DNA of 64,000 nt from Myxococcus guangdongensis (GTDB lineage Bacteria > Myxococcota > Myxococcia > Myxococcales > Myxococcaceae): contig NZ_JAJVKW010000002.1 of the NCBI RefSeq assembly GCF_024198255.1, positions 310,001-374,000 of the forward strand. The letters are read 5' to 3'. Under the pieces are notes generated by a model. The model saw only the letters and a program-made list of their open reading frames with translations. It was not told the DNA's origin and did not search any database. This document shows positions 50,151 through 58,607 of the stretch, one piece after another. The position numbers and the translations under genes were made by a program. Within the stretch, counting starts at the first letter, position 1. Each line of letters starts with the position of its first letter.

Positions 50151-51119
50151 TCAGGGCTTCTGTTCGGCGGCCTGCTTGCGCATCGCCTCGAACGAGGCCT
50201 TGTACTCCGCCATCGTCCCCAGGCCCACGGCCGCGCGGCGCGCGTCCACGTTCGCCGGGTCCTCCAGGTTCCGGGGCTCCATCTGCCCGTTCACCTCTTC
50301 CATCTGCGTGCCGTAGCGCTGCGGCTTGCCGGTGTTCACCAGCACGCGGTCCGTCAGGTACGCCAGGTTCTGCTTGGAGCCCTCTCCGCGCGCCACGGCC
50401 TGCTCCAGCATGGGCAGCACCTGCTCCTGGAATGCCACGTCCTTGTCCGCGTGCTGCACCAGGAGCCACGCCGCGAAGGAGGCCTTCTTGCCCACCAGCG
50501 CCTGGCCCGGCCAGCCCTTCTTCGCGATGACGTCCTTGAGCCAGGCCGTGTTGCTCGCGTCGACCTCCTCCAGCTTCTTCTTCGCGGCCTCGTCCTGGAA
50601 GTTCGACCGCATCAGCGTCATGCGGACCTGCTGGTCCACCTCCATGCGCGCCAGCAGCTCGTCGCGCAGCGCCGGGTCCGCCGCCGCCAGCTGCTTCGCC
50701 GCCTCATCCGCGACGCGCTTCTCGACGGCCGCGAAGCCCGGCAGGCCCCGGACGTTGTCCAGGTCCGTGTCCTTCTTCATGTGGGCCACGTCATCGAAGC
50801 CTTCGTCCGCCGCGCGCCCCAGCCACATCAGGGCCTCCTCGCCCTGGTTCAGGAGCGACGCCGCACAGGCCGCGTTGTAGGCCGTGTTGTTGCTGCGCAC
50901 CCCGCCCTCCCAGGCCGCGCGGTACAGGGGCAGCGCGGCCTCGTTGTTGCCGGCGGCAGCCAGCCCGGTCGCCTCCATGGCGGCCTTGCGCGCCTCGGGC
51001 GTCGGCACGGGCCTGGGCGCGGCGGCGGCCTGGGACTCGGCCGGGGTGGCCGCGCCGCCAGCGGAGTGGGCACAGGCGGCCAGGTTCAACGCGGCGAGCA
51101 GGATGACGAGACGACGCAT
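50151..51119 (-). CDS. DUF6624-type lipoprotein with TPR-like N-terminus
   Basis: 322 residues. Lipobox AACAHS (C16). Residues 40-110 form TPR-like helices (AAGNNEAALPLYRAAWEGG; AYNAACAASLLNQGEEALMW). The C-terminal domain shows the DUF6624 pattern: KKGWPGQALVGKKASFAAWL, LVQHADKDVAFQEQVLPMLE, NLAYLTDRVLVNTGKPQRYG. The role of this domain is not known. Convergent with nat and divergent from the large DUF3857 gene with 269 bases between starts. Confidence 0.8.
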   Translation of the reverse strand: MRRLVILLAALNLAACAHSAGGAATPAESQAAAAPRPVPTPEARKAAMEATGLAAAGNNEAALPLYRAAWEGGVRSNNTAYNAACAASLLNQGEEALMWLGRAADEGFDDVAHMKKDTDLDNVRGLPGFAAVEKRVADEAAKQLAAADPALRDELLARMEVDQQVRMTLMRSNFQDEAAKKKLEEVDASNTAWLKDVIAKKGWPGQALVGKKASFAAWLLVQHADKDVAFQEQVLPMLEQAVARGEGSKQNLAYLTDRVLVNTGKPQRYGTQMEEVNGQMEPRNLEDPANVDARRAAVGLGTMAEYKASFEAMRKQAAEQKP

Positions 51120-51388
51120 TCGGGGGCTCCAGGGGGTGTGGGTGAAAACGGGGCAGCAGTGTAGGCGGGTTTTTCAGGACACCAAGCTCTCGTTCCGCGC
51201 GAAATCCACCGGGTGCCTACCCACACCCACCCCGTTCCCGAGCGCACCCCGGGTAACGTTTTCGGTTGCCTGTGCGCCGTCCGGGGTCGCATGCAGGGGA
51301 AGGCCCCGGAGGGCCCGCCTGTTCATCGCCGTCGGCGCCCCCAGGAATGGGACGCTGTGCCCCACGCATGTCGCACCGAGGAGAACGG

Positions 51389-54300
51389 ATGTCGCGCTTC
51401 ACATGGCTGGCCGCAGTCTTCGTGCTCACCTGCCCCCTCTGGGCGCAGGCCAAGCCCGCGGCGGATGAAACAGCGCGCGTGTACGCGGCCGAGGCGATGA
51501 AGCAAGCCTCCTCGCCCCGGGGCGCGGCCGGCCTGTTGCGGCTGCACTCGCTGGTGGACGAGGTCGAGGACCTCACGCCGCTGGTGAGCACGTACGCCTA
51601 CATCGCCTCGCGGCGCCAGTTCGACGCGAACACGCGCGCCACCGCGCAGCTGCTCCTCCTGGACACCGAGCGGGCCCGCGGCCGGCTGACGCGCGCCAAC
51701 GAGGTGCGCCAGTGGATGGGCTTCGTGGGCGACTACTACGTCGTCGGCGGCTTCGACAACGAGGGCAAGTCCGGCTGTGACACGGACTTCGGTCCGGAGG
51801 CCGCCGCGCTCGATTTGACGGCCACCTACCCGGGCGCCAAGGGCCGCCAGGTGTCGTGGCGCAAGCTGACGGCGAACACGGCGGATGGCTACGTGGACCT
51901 GGCCACCGCGGTGCGCCCCAACCGCGAGGCCGTGGCGTACGCGGCCACGTGGCTGGAGTCCAACCAGGAGACGCGCGTGACGCTGGGCCTGGGCACCTCC
52001 GGCGCCTACCGCCTGTGGGTCAACGGCCAGCTCGCCTCCAAGGAGGACCGCTACAACCTGCCGCGCCCGGACCAGTCCCGCGTGTCCGTGAAGCTGCGCA
52101 AGGGCCTCAACCGCGTGCTCCTCAAGGTGTGCCAGGAGACGGGCCCGCTGGGCTTCTACCTGCGCCAGGAGGCGCCGGGCGTGCGCGCGTCGCTGCCGGC
52201 CAAGGCCCCCGCCGTGGAGCGCGGCGCGGCCCCCGCGCCCCAGGTGCTGCCCACGCTCACCTCCGCGCTCGAGGCGCTGGTGAAGAAGAGCCCCGACGAC
52301 GCGGCCCTGCGCGGCGACTACGCGCGGGTGCTCGGCTTCTACCGCGGCTTCGATGACCGCGAACACACGGCCACCGTGGAGGCCTCGCGCGCCGCGGAGC
52401 TGGCGCCCCAGGACGCGCGCCTGCAGATGCTCGCGGCGAGCCTCCAGCGCGACGACCTGAACGAGCGCCGCCGCTTCCTCGAAGCCGCGGTGAAGGCGGA
52501 CCCCGCGCTGCCCGAGGCCCGCGTGGCGCTGGCCGACTTCGAGATGGAGCGTGGCCACCCCGAGCGCGTCATCCCGCTGGTGGCGCCCGTGCTGGAGAAG
52601 ACGCCGGACGACGCCCCCGCGCGCCTGGTGCTCGCGCGCGCCCACGACGCGCTGGGCGAGCGTCCCCGCGCGCACGCGCTGGTGGAGGAGTCCTTCCGCT
52701 ACCAGCCCCGGCAGCCGCGCGCGGTGCGTTCCGCGGCGCAGATTTCCCGTCAGCTGGGCCGCAACCGCGAGGCCATGGACCGCATGCGCGTGGTGCTGGC
52801 GCTGCGCTTCGACGACACGGGCACGCGCCGCTCGCTGGCCGCGCTGCTGGCGGACTCCGGCCAGGTGGAGGCCGCCGAGCGCGAGTACGCGCAGCTGGTC
52901 GCCCTCAACCCGTTCGACAACGGCGCGCGCGTGAGGCTCGCCGAGCTCAAGGCCAGCAACGGCAACGTGGAGCAGGCCGTGGCGCTGTTCGCCGAGGCCC
53001 GCGCGCTGTCGCCCGACGAGCCGGAGGTCTACGAGCGCGAGGGCCGCGCCCTGCTCGCCGCCGGTCGCCGCGAGCCCGCGCTGGCCGCCTTCGAGCGCTC
53101 GCTCGTGCTGCGTCCGCAGAACCCCGGCCTCAAGGAGGCCCTGCGCGCCCTGAAGGGCGAGGGCACCGGCGCCGGCATGCAGCACGTGGTGGACGCGAAG
53201 CCCCTGGCGAAGGAGGCCGAGGCCTACGTCCACGAGGACGCCATCTACCTGGTCGACAACACCTACGTGAGCGTCCAGAAGAGCGGCCTGTCCAGCCGGC
53301 TGTCGCAGATGGTGGTGAAGGTGCAGAACGCGCGCGGCGTGGACGCGTTCCGCACGCTGCCCATCACCTACTCGCCGGACCGTCAGGAGGTGCGCATCCT
53401 GCGCGCGCGCGTGACGAAGGCGGACGGCTCCGTGGTGGAGAGCTACGGGGAGAACGACCGCAACATCAACGAGCCGTGGACGGGCATGTACTACGACGCC
53501 CGCGCCAAGGTGCTGTCCTTCCCGTCGCTCGCCGCCGGCGACACGCTGGAGGTGACGTACCGCCTGGACGACACCGCGCAGGAGAACCTGCTGTCGGACT
53601 ACTGGGGTGACGTGGAGAGCGTGCAGGGCGTCTACCCGAAGCTGCGCTTCCAGTACCTGGTGGAGATTCCGAAGGAGCGCCCGCTCTACTGGAACAAGAG
53701 CAAGTTGAACGGCGTGGAGAGCGCGCAGGAGTCGCTCGAGGGCGGCCGCGTGCTGTACCGCTGGGGCGCGAAGCACGTGGCCAAGGTGGTGCCGGAGCCG
53801 GGCATGCCGGGCTGGGCGGAGGTCGCCCAGAACCTGCACGTGTCCACGTACCAGACGTGGGACCAGGTGGGCCGCTACTGGTGGGGGCTCGTGAGAGATC
53901 AGCTGCAGCCCAACGCGGAGCTCAAGCAGACGGTGGACCAGGTCCTCCAGGGCGTGGACCGCAAGAACGAGCTGGCGGTGGTGCGCGCCATCTACAACTT
54001 CGTGGTGACGAACACGCGCTACGTGGCGCTGGAGTTCGGCATCCACGGCTTCAAGCCGTACCGGGTCGACCGCGTGCTGGCGCGCCGCTTCGGTGACTGC
54101 AAGGACAAGGCGAGCCTCATCCACTCCATGCTGCGGGTGGCGGGCGTGGACAGCCGGCTGGTGCTCTTGCGCATGCGCAACCTGGGCGCGCTGGACGCGG
54201 AGCCGGCGAGCCTGGCGGCCTTCAACCACGCGATTGCGTATGTGCCCAAGTTCGATTTGTACCTGGATGGCACGGCGGAGTTCCACGGGGCCAAGGAGCT

Positions 54301-55048
54301 GCCCAGCGCGGACCGGGTGGCCAACGTGCTGGTGGTGGAGCCGGACGGCAAGAGCACCTTCCTGGTGACTCCGGAGGCGAAGGCGGAGGACAACGCCACG
54401 GGCCTGAAGATGGACGTGACGCTGCGCGCGGACGGCAGCGCCGAGGTGACGGGCGCCAGCACGGTGAGCGGGCAGAGCGCGCCGGAGTACCGCCGCGCCT
54501 ACCGCCCCGAGGCCACGCGCAAGTCCACCTTCGAGCGCGCGTGGGCGCAGAGCTTCCCGGGCCTCACGGTGAACGAGGTGTCGCTCAACGACACCACGCG
54601 CCTGGACGAGGACGTGGCCATGGGCTTCCGCATGAGCATCCCGCGCTACGCGGAGGTGATGTCCAACGCGGTGCGCTTCCTGCCCTTCGGCACGGGCCGC
54701 ACCTACCAGCAGGCCTTCGCGCCCCTGGCGGAGCGCCGCTTCGACCTGGTGATGCAGAGCCCGTGGGTGAACCTGTTCAACCTGCGCTACACGCTGCCGG
54801 CGGGCTGGTCCGTGACGGAGCTGCCGCAGGCGGTGGACGAGACGAACCCGTTCGGAAGGCTGCGCCTCACCTACCGCGTGGAGGAGGGCAAGCTCGTCGC
54901 CGAGGGTGAGGTGAAGCTCTCCGTCGCGCGCATCAAGTCGGACGAGTACCCGGCGTTCCGGGAGTTCCTGGGTCGGGTGGACCGCGCCTTCGGTCGTCGG
55001 GTCGTCATCCAGGGGCCCGGCGGGCGTACGGCGTCGCTGACGCCGTGA
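51389..55048 (+). CDS. large TPR - DUF3857 - transglutaminase-like exported protein
   Basis: 1219 residues. Signal peptide (MSRFTWLAAVFVLTCPLWAQA), an N-terminal beta-rich region (to about 270), TPR units (300-600), DUF3857 (about 620-790) and a transglutaminase-like core. The core triad is visible as C904 (RRFGDCKDKASL), H947 (FNHAIAYV) and D960 (LYLDGTAEF). A C-terminal beta domain (970-1219) follows. The family is widespread in Bacteroidetes and myxobacteria, and the substrate is unknown. A cross-linking or amidase role on envelope proteins is plausible. CGAGGAG precedes the ATG at 51389. A hairpin follows, and a decayed copy of this 3' end lies at 58513-58584. Confidence 0.92.
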   Translation: MSRFTWLAAVFVLTCPLWAQAKPAADETARVYAAEAMKQASSPRGAAGLLRLHSLVDEVEDLTPLVSTYAYIASRRQFDANTRATAQLLLLDTERARGRLTRANEVRQWMGFVGDYYVVGGFDNEGKSGCDTDFGPEAAALDLTATYPGAKGRQVSWRKLTANTADGYVDLATAVRPNREAVAYAATWLESNQETRVTLGLGTSGAYRLWVNGQLASKEDRYNLPRPDQSRVSVKLRKGLNRVLLKVCQETGPLGFYLRQEAPGVRASLPAKAPAVERGAAPAPQVLPTLTSALEALVKKSPDDAALRGDYARVLGFYRGFDDREHTATVEASRAAELAPQDARLQMLAASLQRDDLNERRRFLEAAVKADPALPEARVALADFEMERGHPERVIPLVAPVLEKTPDDAPARLVLARAHDALGERPRAHALVEESFRYQPRQPRAVRSAAQISRQLGRNREAMDRMRVVLALRFDDTGTRRSLAALLADSGQVEAAEREYAQLVALNPFDNGARVRLAELKASNGNVEQAVALFAEARALSPDEPEVYEREGRALLAAGRREPALAAFERSLVLRPQNPGLKEALRALKGEGTGAGMQHVVDAKPLAKEAEAYVHEDAIYLVDNTYVSVQKSGLSSRLSQMVVKVQNARGVDAFRTLPITYSPDRQEVRILRARVTKADGSVVESYGENDRNINEPWTGMYYDARAKVLSFPSLAAGDTLEVTYRLDDTAQENLLSDYWGDVESVQGVYPKLRFQYLVEIPKERPLYWNKSKLNGVESAQESLEGGRVLYRWGAKHVAKVVPEPGMPGWAEVAQNLHVSTYQTWDQVGRYWWGLVRDQLQPNAELKQTVDQVLQGVDRKNELAVVRAIYNFVVTNTRYVALEFGIHGFKPYRVDRVLARRFGDCKDKASLIHSMLRVAGVDSRLVLLRMRNLGALDAEPASLAAFNHAIAYVPKFDLYLDGTAEFHGAKELPSADRVANVLVVEPDGKSTFLVTPEAKAEDNATGLKMDVTLRADGSAEVTGASTVSGQSAPEYRRAYRPEATRKSTFERAWAQSFPGLTVNEVSLNDTTRLDEDVAMGFRMSIPRYAEVMSNAVRFLPFGTGRTYQQAFAPLAERRFDLVMQSPWVNLFNLRYTLPAGWSVTELPQAVDETNPFGRLRLTYRVEEGKLVAEGEVKLSVARIKSDEYPAFREFLGRVDRAFGRRVVIQGPGGRTASLTP

Positions 55049-55065
55049 ACGGCTGAGCGCACAGG

Positions 55066-55100
55066 GCCGGGCTCCACGTGGGTTGCCGTGGAAGCCCGGC
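55066..55100 (+). terminator. hairpin terminator after the DUF3857 gene
   Basis: gccgggctccacg pairs with cgtggaagcccggc (13 pairs, one bulged A) over an 8-base loop, 17 bases after the stop. Confidence 0.65.
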
Positions 55101-55136
55101 CGTGTACTGTCGCCCCCAACCTGGGAGGGCGGCTCG

Positions 55137-56480
55137 ATGGAACACCGACGATGGATGGGACTCGCGGTGGCGGCGGTGGTCTTCTCGGGCTTCGGTGCGG
55201 CCGCGGCCGAGCCCGAGGTGAAGCCCGTGCCCGAGGTCCTGGAGGTGGGGACACTCACCTCGGCCTTCGCTGAGTTCCAGCGGACGTGTGCCGCGGAGGG
55301 GCAGCGGCTGTGGGGCCACTCGCTGTGTGCTCCGCTCCTCGTCGTCCATCCCGCCACGCGCGTCTTCGTCGCGAGCACCTGGCCGAAGGGCGCGGGGACA
55401 GGGCCGTGGGTGGGCGTGCTCCCCTCGGAGCTCACCATCGCGAACACGGCCCTGAGCTGGGCGGGGACCACCTGGGTCCAGCTATTGGGGCCGTTGCCCG
55501 ACGTCCCCGTGCGTCGCCGTGCGCTGATTGCCCATGAGGCTTTCCATCGGCTCCGGACCACCCTGGGACAGCCTGGGCGGGAGAAGGACAATGCGCACCT
55601 CGATGGCATCGAGGGCCGCACGCTGCTGCAGCTCGAGTGGCGTGCCCTCGCGGCCGCCCTGCGCGCGACGGCGCCTTCGGTCCGCGCTCGCGCCGTCGAG
55701 GACGCGCTGGTGTTCCGCCGTGAGCGCCGCGCGCTCTTCGCCGAGGCGGCCGTCGCGGAAGGACTGCTCGAGGAGAACGAAGGCCTCGCCGAGTACACGG
55801 GCGTCGTGCTGGCGGGGGCAGATGCACGGGGCAGGCGGGCCCTGGCGCTGGAGAACCTCGACGATGGCGCCAGGCGGAAGTCCTTCGTGCGTGCGTTCGC
55901 CTATGCCTCGGGCCCCGCCTACGGACTCCTGCTGGACGAGGCGGGGACTCGCGCCCAGGGGTGGCGGGCCCGGGCGCTCGCCGGGGCGGACCTGGGAACG
56001 CTGCTTCAGGACGCACTGAAGTTGGGGATGCCGGAGTCCTCACCCGAGCGTGAAGCGCGCTACGACGGCGCCGCGTTGCGAGAGACCGAACGCGAGCGGT
56101 CTCGCCTCGCCGAGGCCCGGGCCGAGGCGCTGCGCAAGAAGCTGGTGGAGGGTCCGGTGCTGCGCCTCCCGTTGGTCCGCATGCGCATTCAGTTCAACCC
56201 TGGTGAGCTCATTCCGCTCGCCGAGCACGGCACGGTGTATCCCGGCGCGCGCATCGTCGATGCGTGGGGTTCGCTCACGGTGAGCTCCGACGTGCTCCTC
56301 GCTTCGGACTGGAAGACGGCCACGGTGAACGCCCCTCACACGGAGCTCCGAGATGGTCGATGGGAGGGTGAGGGCTGGGTGTTGGAGTTGGCACCCGGCT
56401 GGAGCGCCAAGGCGGGGCCCAGACCTGGAGACCTGACGCTCCAGGCACCCGAGGCTCGCGCGCCAAAGCCTCAGCCCTGA
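55137..56480 (+). CDS. exported HEAFH-motif protein, putative zinc metallopeptidase
   Basis: 447 residues. Signal peptide (GLAVAAVVFSGFGAAAAE). The sequence LIAHEAFHRLRTTL has the gluzincin HEXXH pattern (H133, E134, H137). A possible third ligand is E219 in EENEGLAEYTGVV, reminiscent of peptidases whose downstream helix carries NEGxAE. A middle helical region (PSVRARAVEDALVFRRERRA) and a beta-rich C-terminal domain follow. I do not recognise a named family. It sits between the DUF3857 gene (88 bases upstream) and the CRISPR array (106 bases downstream). Confidence 0.75.
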   Translation: MEHRRWMGLAVAAVVFSGFGAAAAEPEVKPVPEVLEVGTLTSAFAEFQRTCAAEGQRLWGHSLCAPLLVVHPATRVFVASTWPKGAGTGPWVGVLPSELTIANTALSWAGTTWVQLLGPLPDVPVRRRALIAHEAFHRLRTTLGQPGREKDNAHLDGIEGRTLLQLEWRALAAALRATAPSVRARAVEDALVFRRERRALFAEAAVAEGLLEENEGLAEYTGVVLAGADARGRRALALENLDDGARRKSFVRAFAYASGPAYGLLLDEAGTRAQGWRARALAGADLGTLLQDALKLGMPESSPEREARYDGAALRETERERSRLAEARAEALRKKLVEGPVLRLPLVRMRIQFNPGELIPLAEHGTVYPGARIVDAWGSLTVSSDVLLASDWKTATVNAPHTELRDGRWEGEGWVLELAPGWSAKAGPRPGDLTLQAPEARAPKPQP

Positions 56481-56586
56481 CACGGCTTGAGCGAATGCGA
56501 GAGGGGCCTCCATGTGGCTCGCGCGCATCGAGGCCGCAGAGACACAGAAGCAGACGCTGACGCTGACGACGCACCTGGAGTCCCCT

Positions 56587-58187
56587 GCATCAACCCTCGC
56601 CCCTCGCGTTCACGAGGAGCGACGGGCTTCTGACTCCACCGCCGGAGGCCTCGCCGGTTTCAACCCACGCCCCTCGCGTTCACGAGGAGCGACACAGCGT
56701 GGGCCTGCCTTTCCATGGGCCGAACGGTTTCAACCCACGCCCCTCGCGTTCACGAGGAGCGCCGCTGGTGGCTGCCGTCCGGAAACTCAGCATCCAGGTT
56801 TCAACCCACGCCCCTCGCGTTCACGAGGAGCGACTCATCCGCCCGCCGTTGCTCTCCCTGGCCGAGAAGTTTCAACCCACGCCCCTCGCGTTCACGAGGA
56901 GCGACTGCAGCGCCCACGTGACGAGGCCGCTACAGTCGTTTCAACCCACGCCCCTCGCGTTCACGAGGAGCGACCACCGAGAGGAGACGTCGGTGCGGGA
57001 GCGCCAGACGTTTCAACCCACGCCCCTCGCGTTCACGAGGAGCGACCCGGTCCGCGACCTCATCGGCGGCCCGCTGACGATGTTTCAACCCACGCCCCTC
57101 GCGTTCACGAGGAGCGACGGACGTTGCGGAGCGTGACGAAGTTGATGATTTTGTTTCAACCCACGCCCCTCGCGTTCACGAGGAGCGACCGGCGACCATC
57201 TCCTCCGTGTTCGGCGCGCCGGTGTTTCAACCCACGCCCCTCGCGTTCACGAGGAGCGACGGCCGACTTTGGGTTGGTGGTTAGGTTGCTAGCAGAGTTT
57301 CAACCCACGCCCCTCGCGTTCACGAGGAGCGACATACAGATAGGGCAGGTCGTGAGGGGTGCCACTCAGACTGTTTCAACCCACGCCCCTCGCGTTCACG
57401 AGGAGCGACGCTGTCCCAGTCGATGTCCGCGTGCGCATCCATGTTTCAACCCACGCCCCTCGCGTTCACGAGGAGCGACCGCCCACCAGCGTCTGCCGCT
57501 TGTACTGGAGGGTGTTTCAACCCACGCCCCTCGCGTTCACGAGGAGCGACCAGCGCCTGCTGCCGGGACGCCATGTTCTGCCCGTTTCAACCCACGCCCC
57601 TCGCGTTCACGAGGAGCGACGGCATCTCGTAGGTGTTACAGGCGTTAGGCATTGTTTCAACCCACGCCCCTCGCGTTCACGAGGAGCGACCCAGGCATTC
57701 TGGGTCCCCGCGGCCTCTGCTGAGTTTCAACCCACGCCCCTCGCGTTCACGAGGAGCGACCCGGACGCGGTTTCCCGGCCGAGTGCCGCTCTTGTTTCAA
57801 CCCACGCCCCTCGCGTTCACGAGGAGCGACCACGTTGAGGTCGGTGCTCGAGCCCCTGCGCCAGTTTCAACCCACGCCCCTCGCGTTCACGAGGAGCGAC
57901 CGGCCCTCGGACTGGAGCTGATTCAACCAATCCTTGTTTCAACCCACGCCCCTCGCGTTCACGAGGAGCGACTGCGCTCGCTGGGTGTCCCAACGCGACT
58001 ACGCGCGTTTCAACCCACGCCCCTCGCGTTCACGAGGAGCGACGGGCGAGGTCGGCGCCCTCTTCGGGTTGTTCGGGAAGTTTCAACCCACGCCCCTCGC
58101 GTTCACGAGGAGCGACTAAGCGAGCGGTGGGGCAGGTCCCACTGACCCCGGTTTCAACCCACGCCCCTCGCGTTCACGAGGAGCGAC
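56587..58187 (-). CRISPR. CRISPR array: 23 repeats of 37 bases, 22 spacers, no cas genes nearby
   Basis: On the + strand each repeat begins gtttcaacccacgcccc and ends gttcacgaggagcgac. Repeat starts: 56587, 56657, 56727, 56798, 56869, 56938, 57010, 57082, 57153, 57224, 57297, 57373, 57443, 57514, 57584, 57654, 57724, 57794, 57864, 57936, 58007, 58080, 58151. Spacers are 32-39 bases (mostly 33-34) and all different. The first repeat is degenerate at its left end (gcatcaaccctcg), and the third ends gcc instead of gac. Each repeat can fold through an 8-base stem with one mismatch. The decayed end on the left and the GTCGC...GAAAC polarity seen from the minus strand imply minus-strand transcription with the leader right of 58187. 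Repeat ends resemble those of type I-C or III systems; the subtype is inference. Long open frames across the array are artefacts of repeats without stops. Confidence 0.98.
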
Positions 58188-58512
58188 CCTGCCTGTCCAA
58201 CCTAGCATGACCACAGGGGTATTCGGCCGCTTCGCGCGAACCCCACCCAAGGAAGGAGCCACAGCGCGCAGCAATCAGCCCTTCGCTCAGGCAACCTTCA
58301 AGAACTATTGGAGATTTCAAAGAGCGCGAACCCTCGGCGGAGCGCACACCGGGACAGGTTCGCGCTTTCGCCGCCCCCCAGCAAGCAGCCTCCCGACCGC
58401 GCAGCCGCGCGCGCTCTCGTCGCCATCCTGACACCCTCCAATCCCAGTGGACCAGAAGGACGCTACAACCAGGTCATCCTGGCAGCACCGTCCTCCCATG
58501 CGCCATCCGTAA
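58188..58512 (-). promoter_or_regulatory. probable CRISPR leader and flanking non-coding DNA
   Basis: No gene seen. The first 130 bases right of the array are less GC-rich than the surroundings and would hold the leader/promoter if the array is read on the minus strand. An inverted repeat agcgcgaacc / ggttcgcgct (58323-58332 and 58357-58366) lies inside it, and a direct copy of gcgcgaacc is at about 58234. These may be a promoter operator, a terminator for an inbound transcript or an integration-factor site. Confidence 0.45.
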
Positions 58513-58584
58513 CGCGTGGAGAGATGTTCCCCGCATCGAGGTGTCATGCAGCCCGGCGGCCGTACCGCATCGCTCACCCCGTGA
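58513..58584 (+). pseudogene. vestigial 3' end of a DUF3857-family gene
   Basis: 24 codons ending TGA encode RVERCSPHRGVMQPGGRTAS then LTP-stop. The intact gene ending at 55048 ends RVDRAFGRRVVIQGPGGRTA then SLTP-stop: the last ten residues are identical. A stop (TAA, 58510-58512) directly precedes the fragment. In the last 11 codons all five nucleotide differences are silent third-position changes, so this is the relic of a once-functional, diverged homologue and not a fresh copy. It lies between the CRISPR leader region and the serine-hydrolase gene. Confidence 0.75.
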
Positions 58585-58607
58585 GGAGAGATGATCGACG
58601 CCCCGCC

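Noticed and set aside
51323..55798. A 1491-residue minus-strand open frame
   Set aside because: Antisense shadow of the DUF3857 gene: His/Arg/Val-rich with no domain pattern, typical of high-GC antisense frames.
57901..57935. Spacer 19 contains ttcaacc and was considered as a degenerate extra repeat
   Set aside because: Only seven bases match and the neighbouring repeats are at normal spacing.
56512..58145. Long open reading frames across 56.5-58.1 kb encoding many copies of FNPRPSRSRGAT / STHAPRVHEER / QPTPLAFTRSD
   Set aside because: They are translations of the 37-base CRISPR repeat in three frames; the repeat has no stop codon in those frames. No start signals or protein-like composition.
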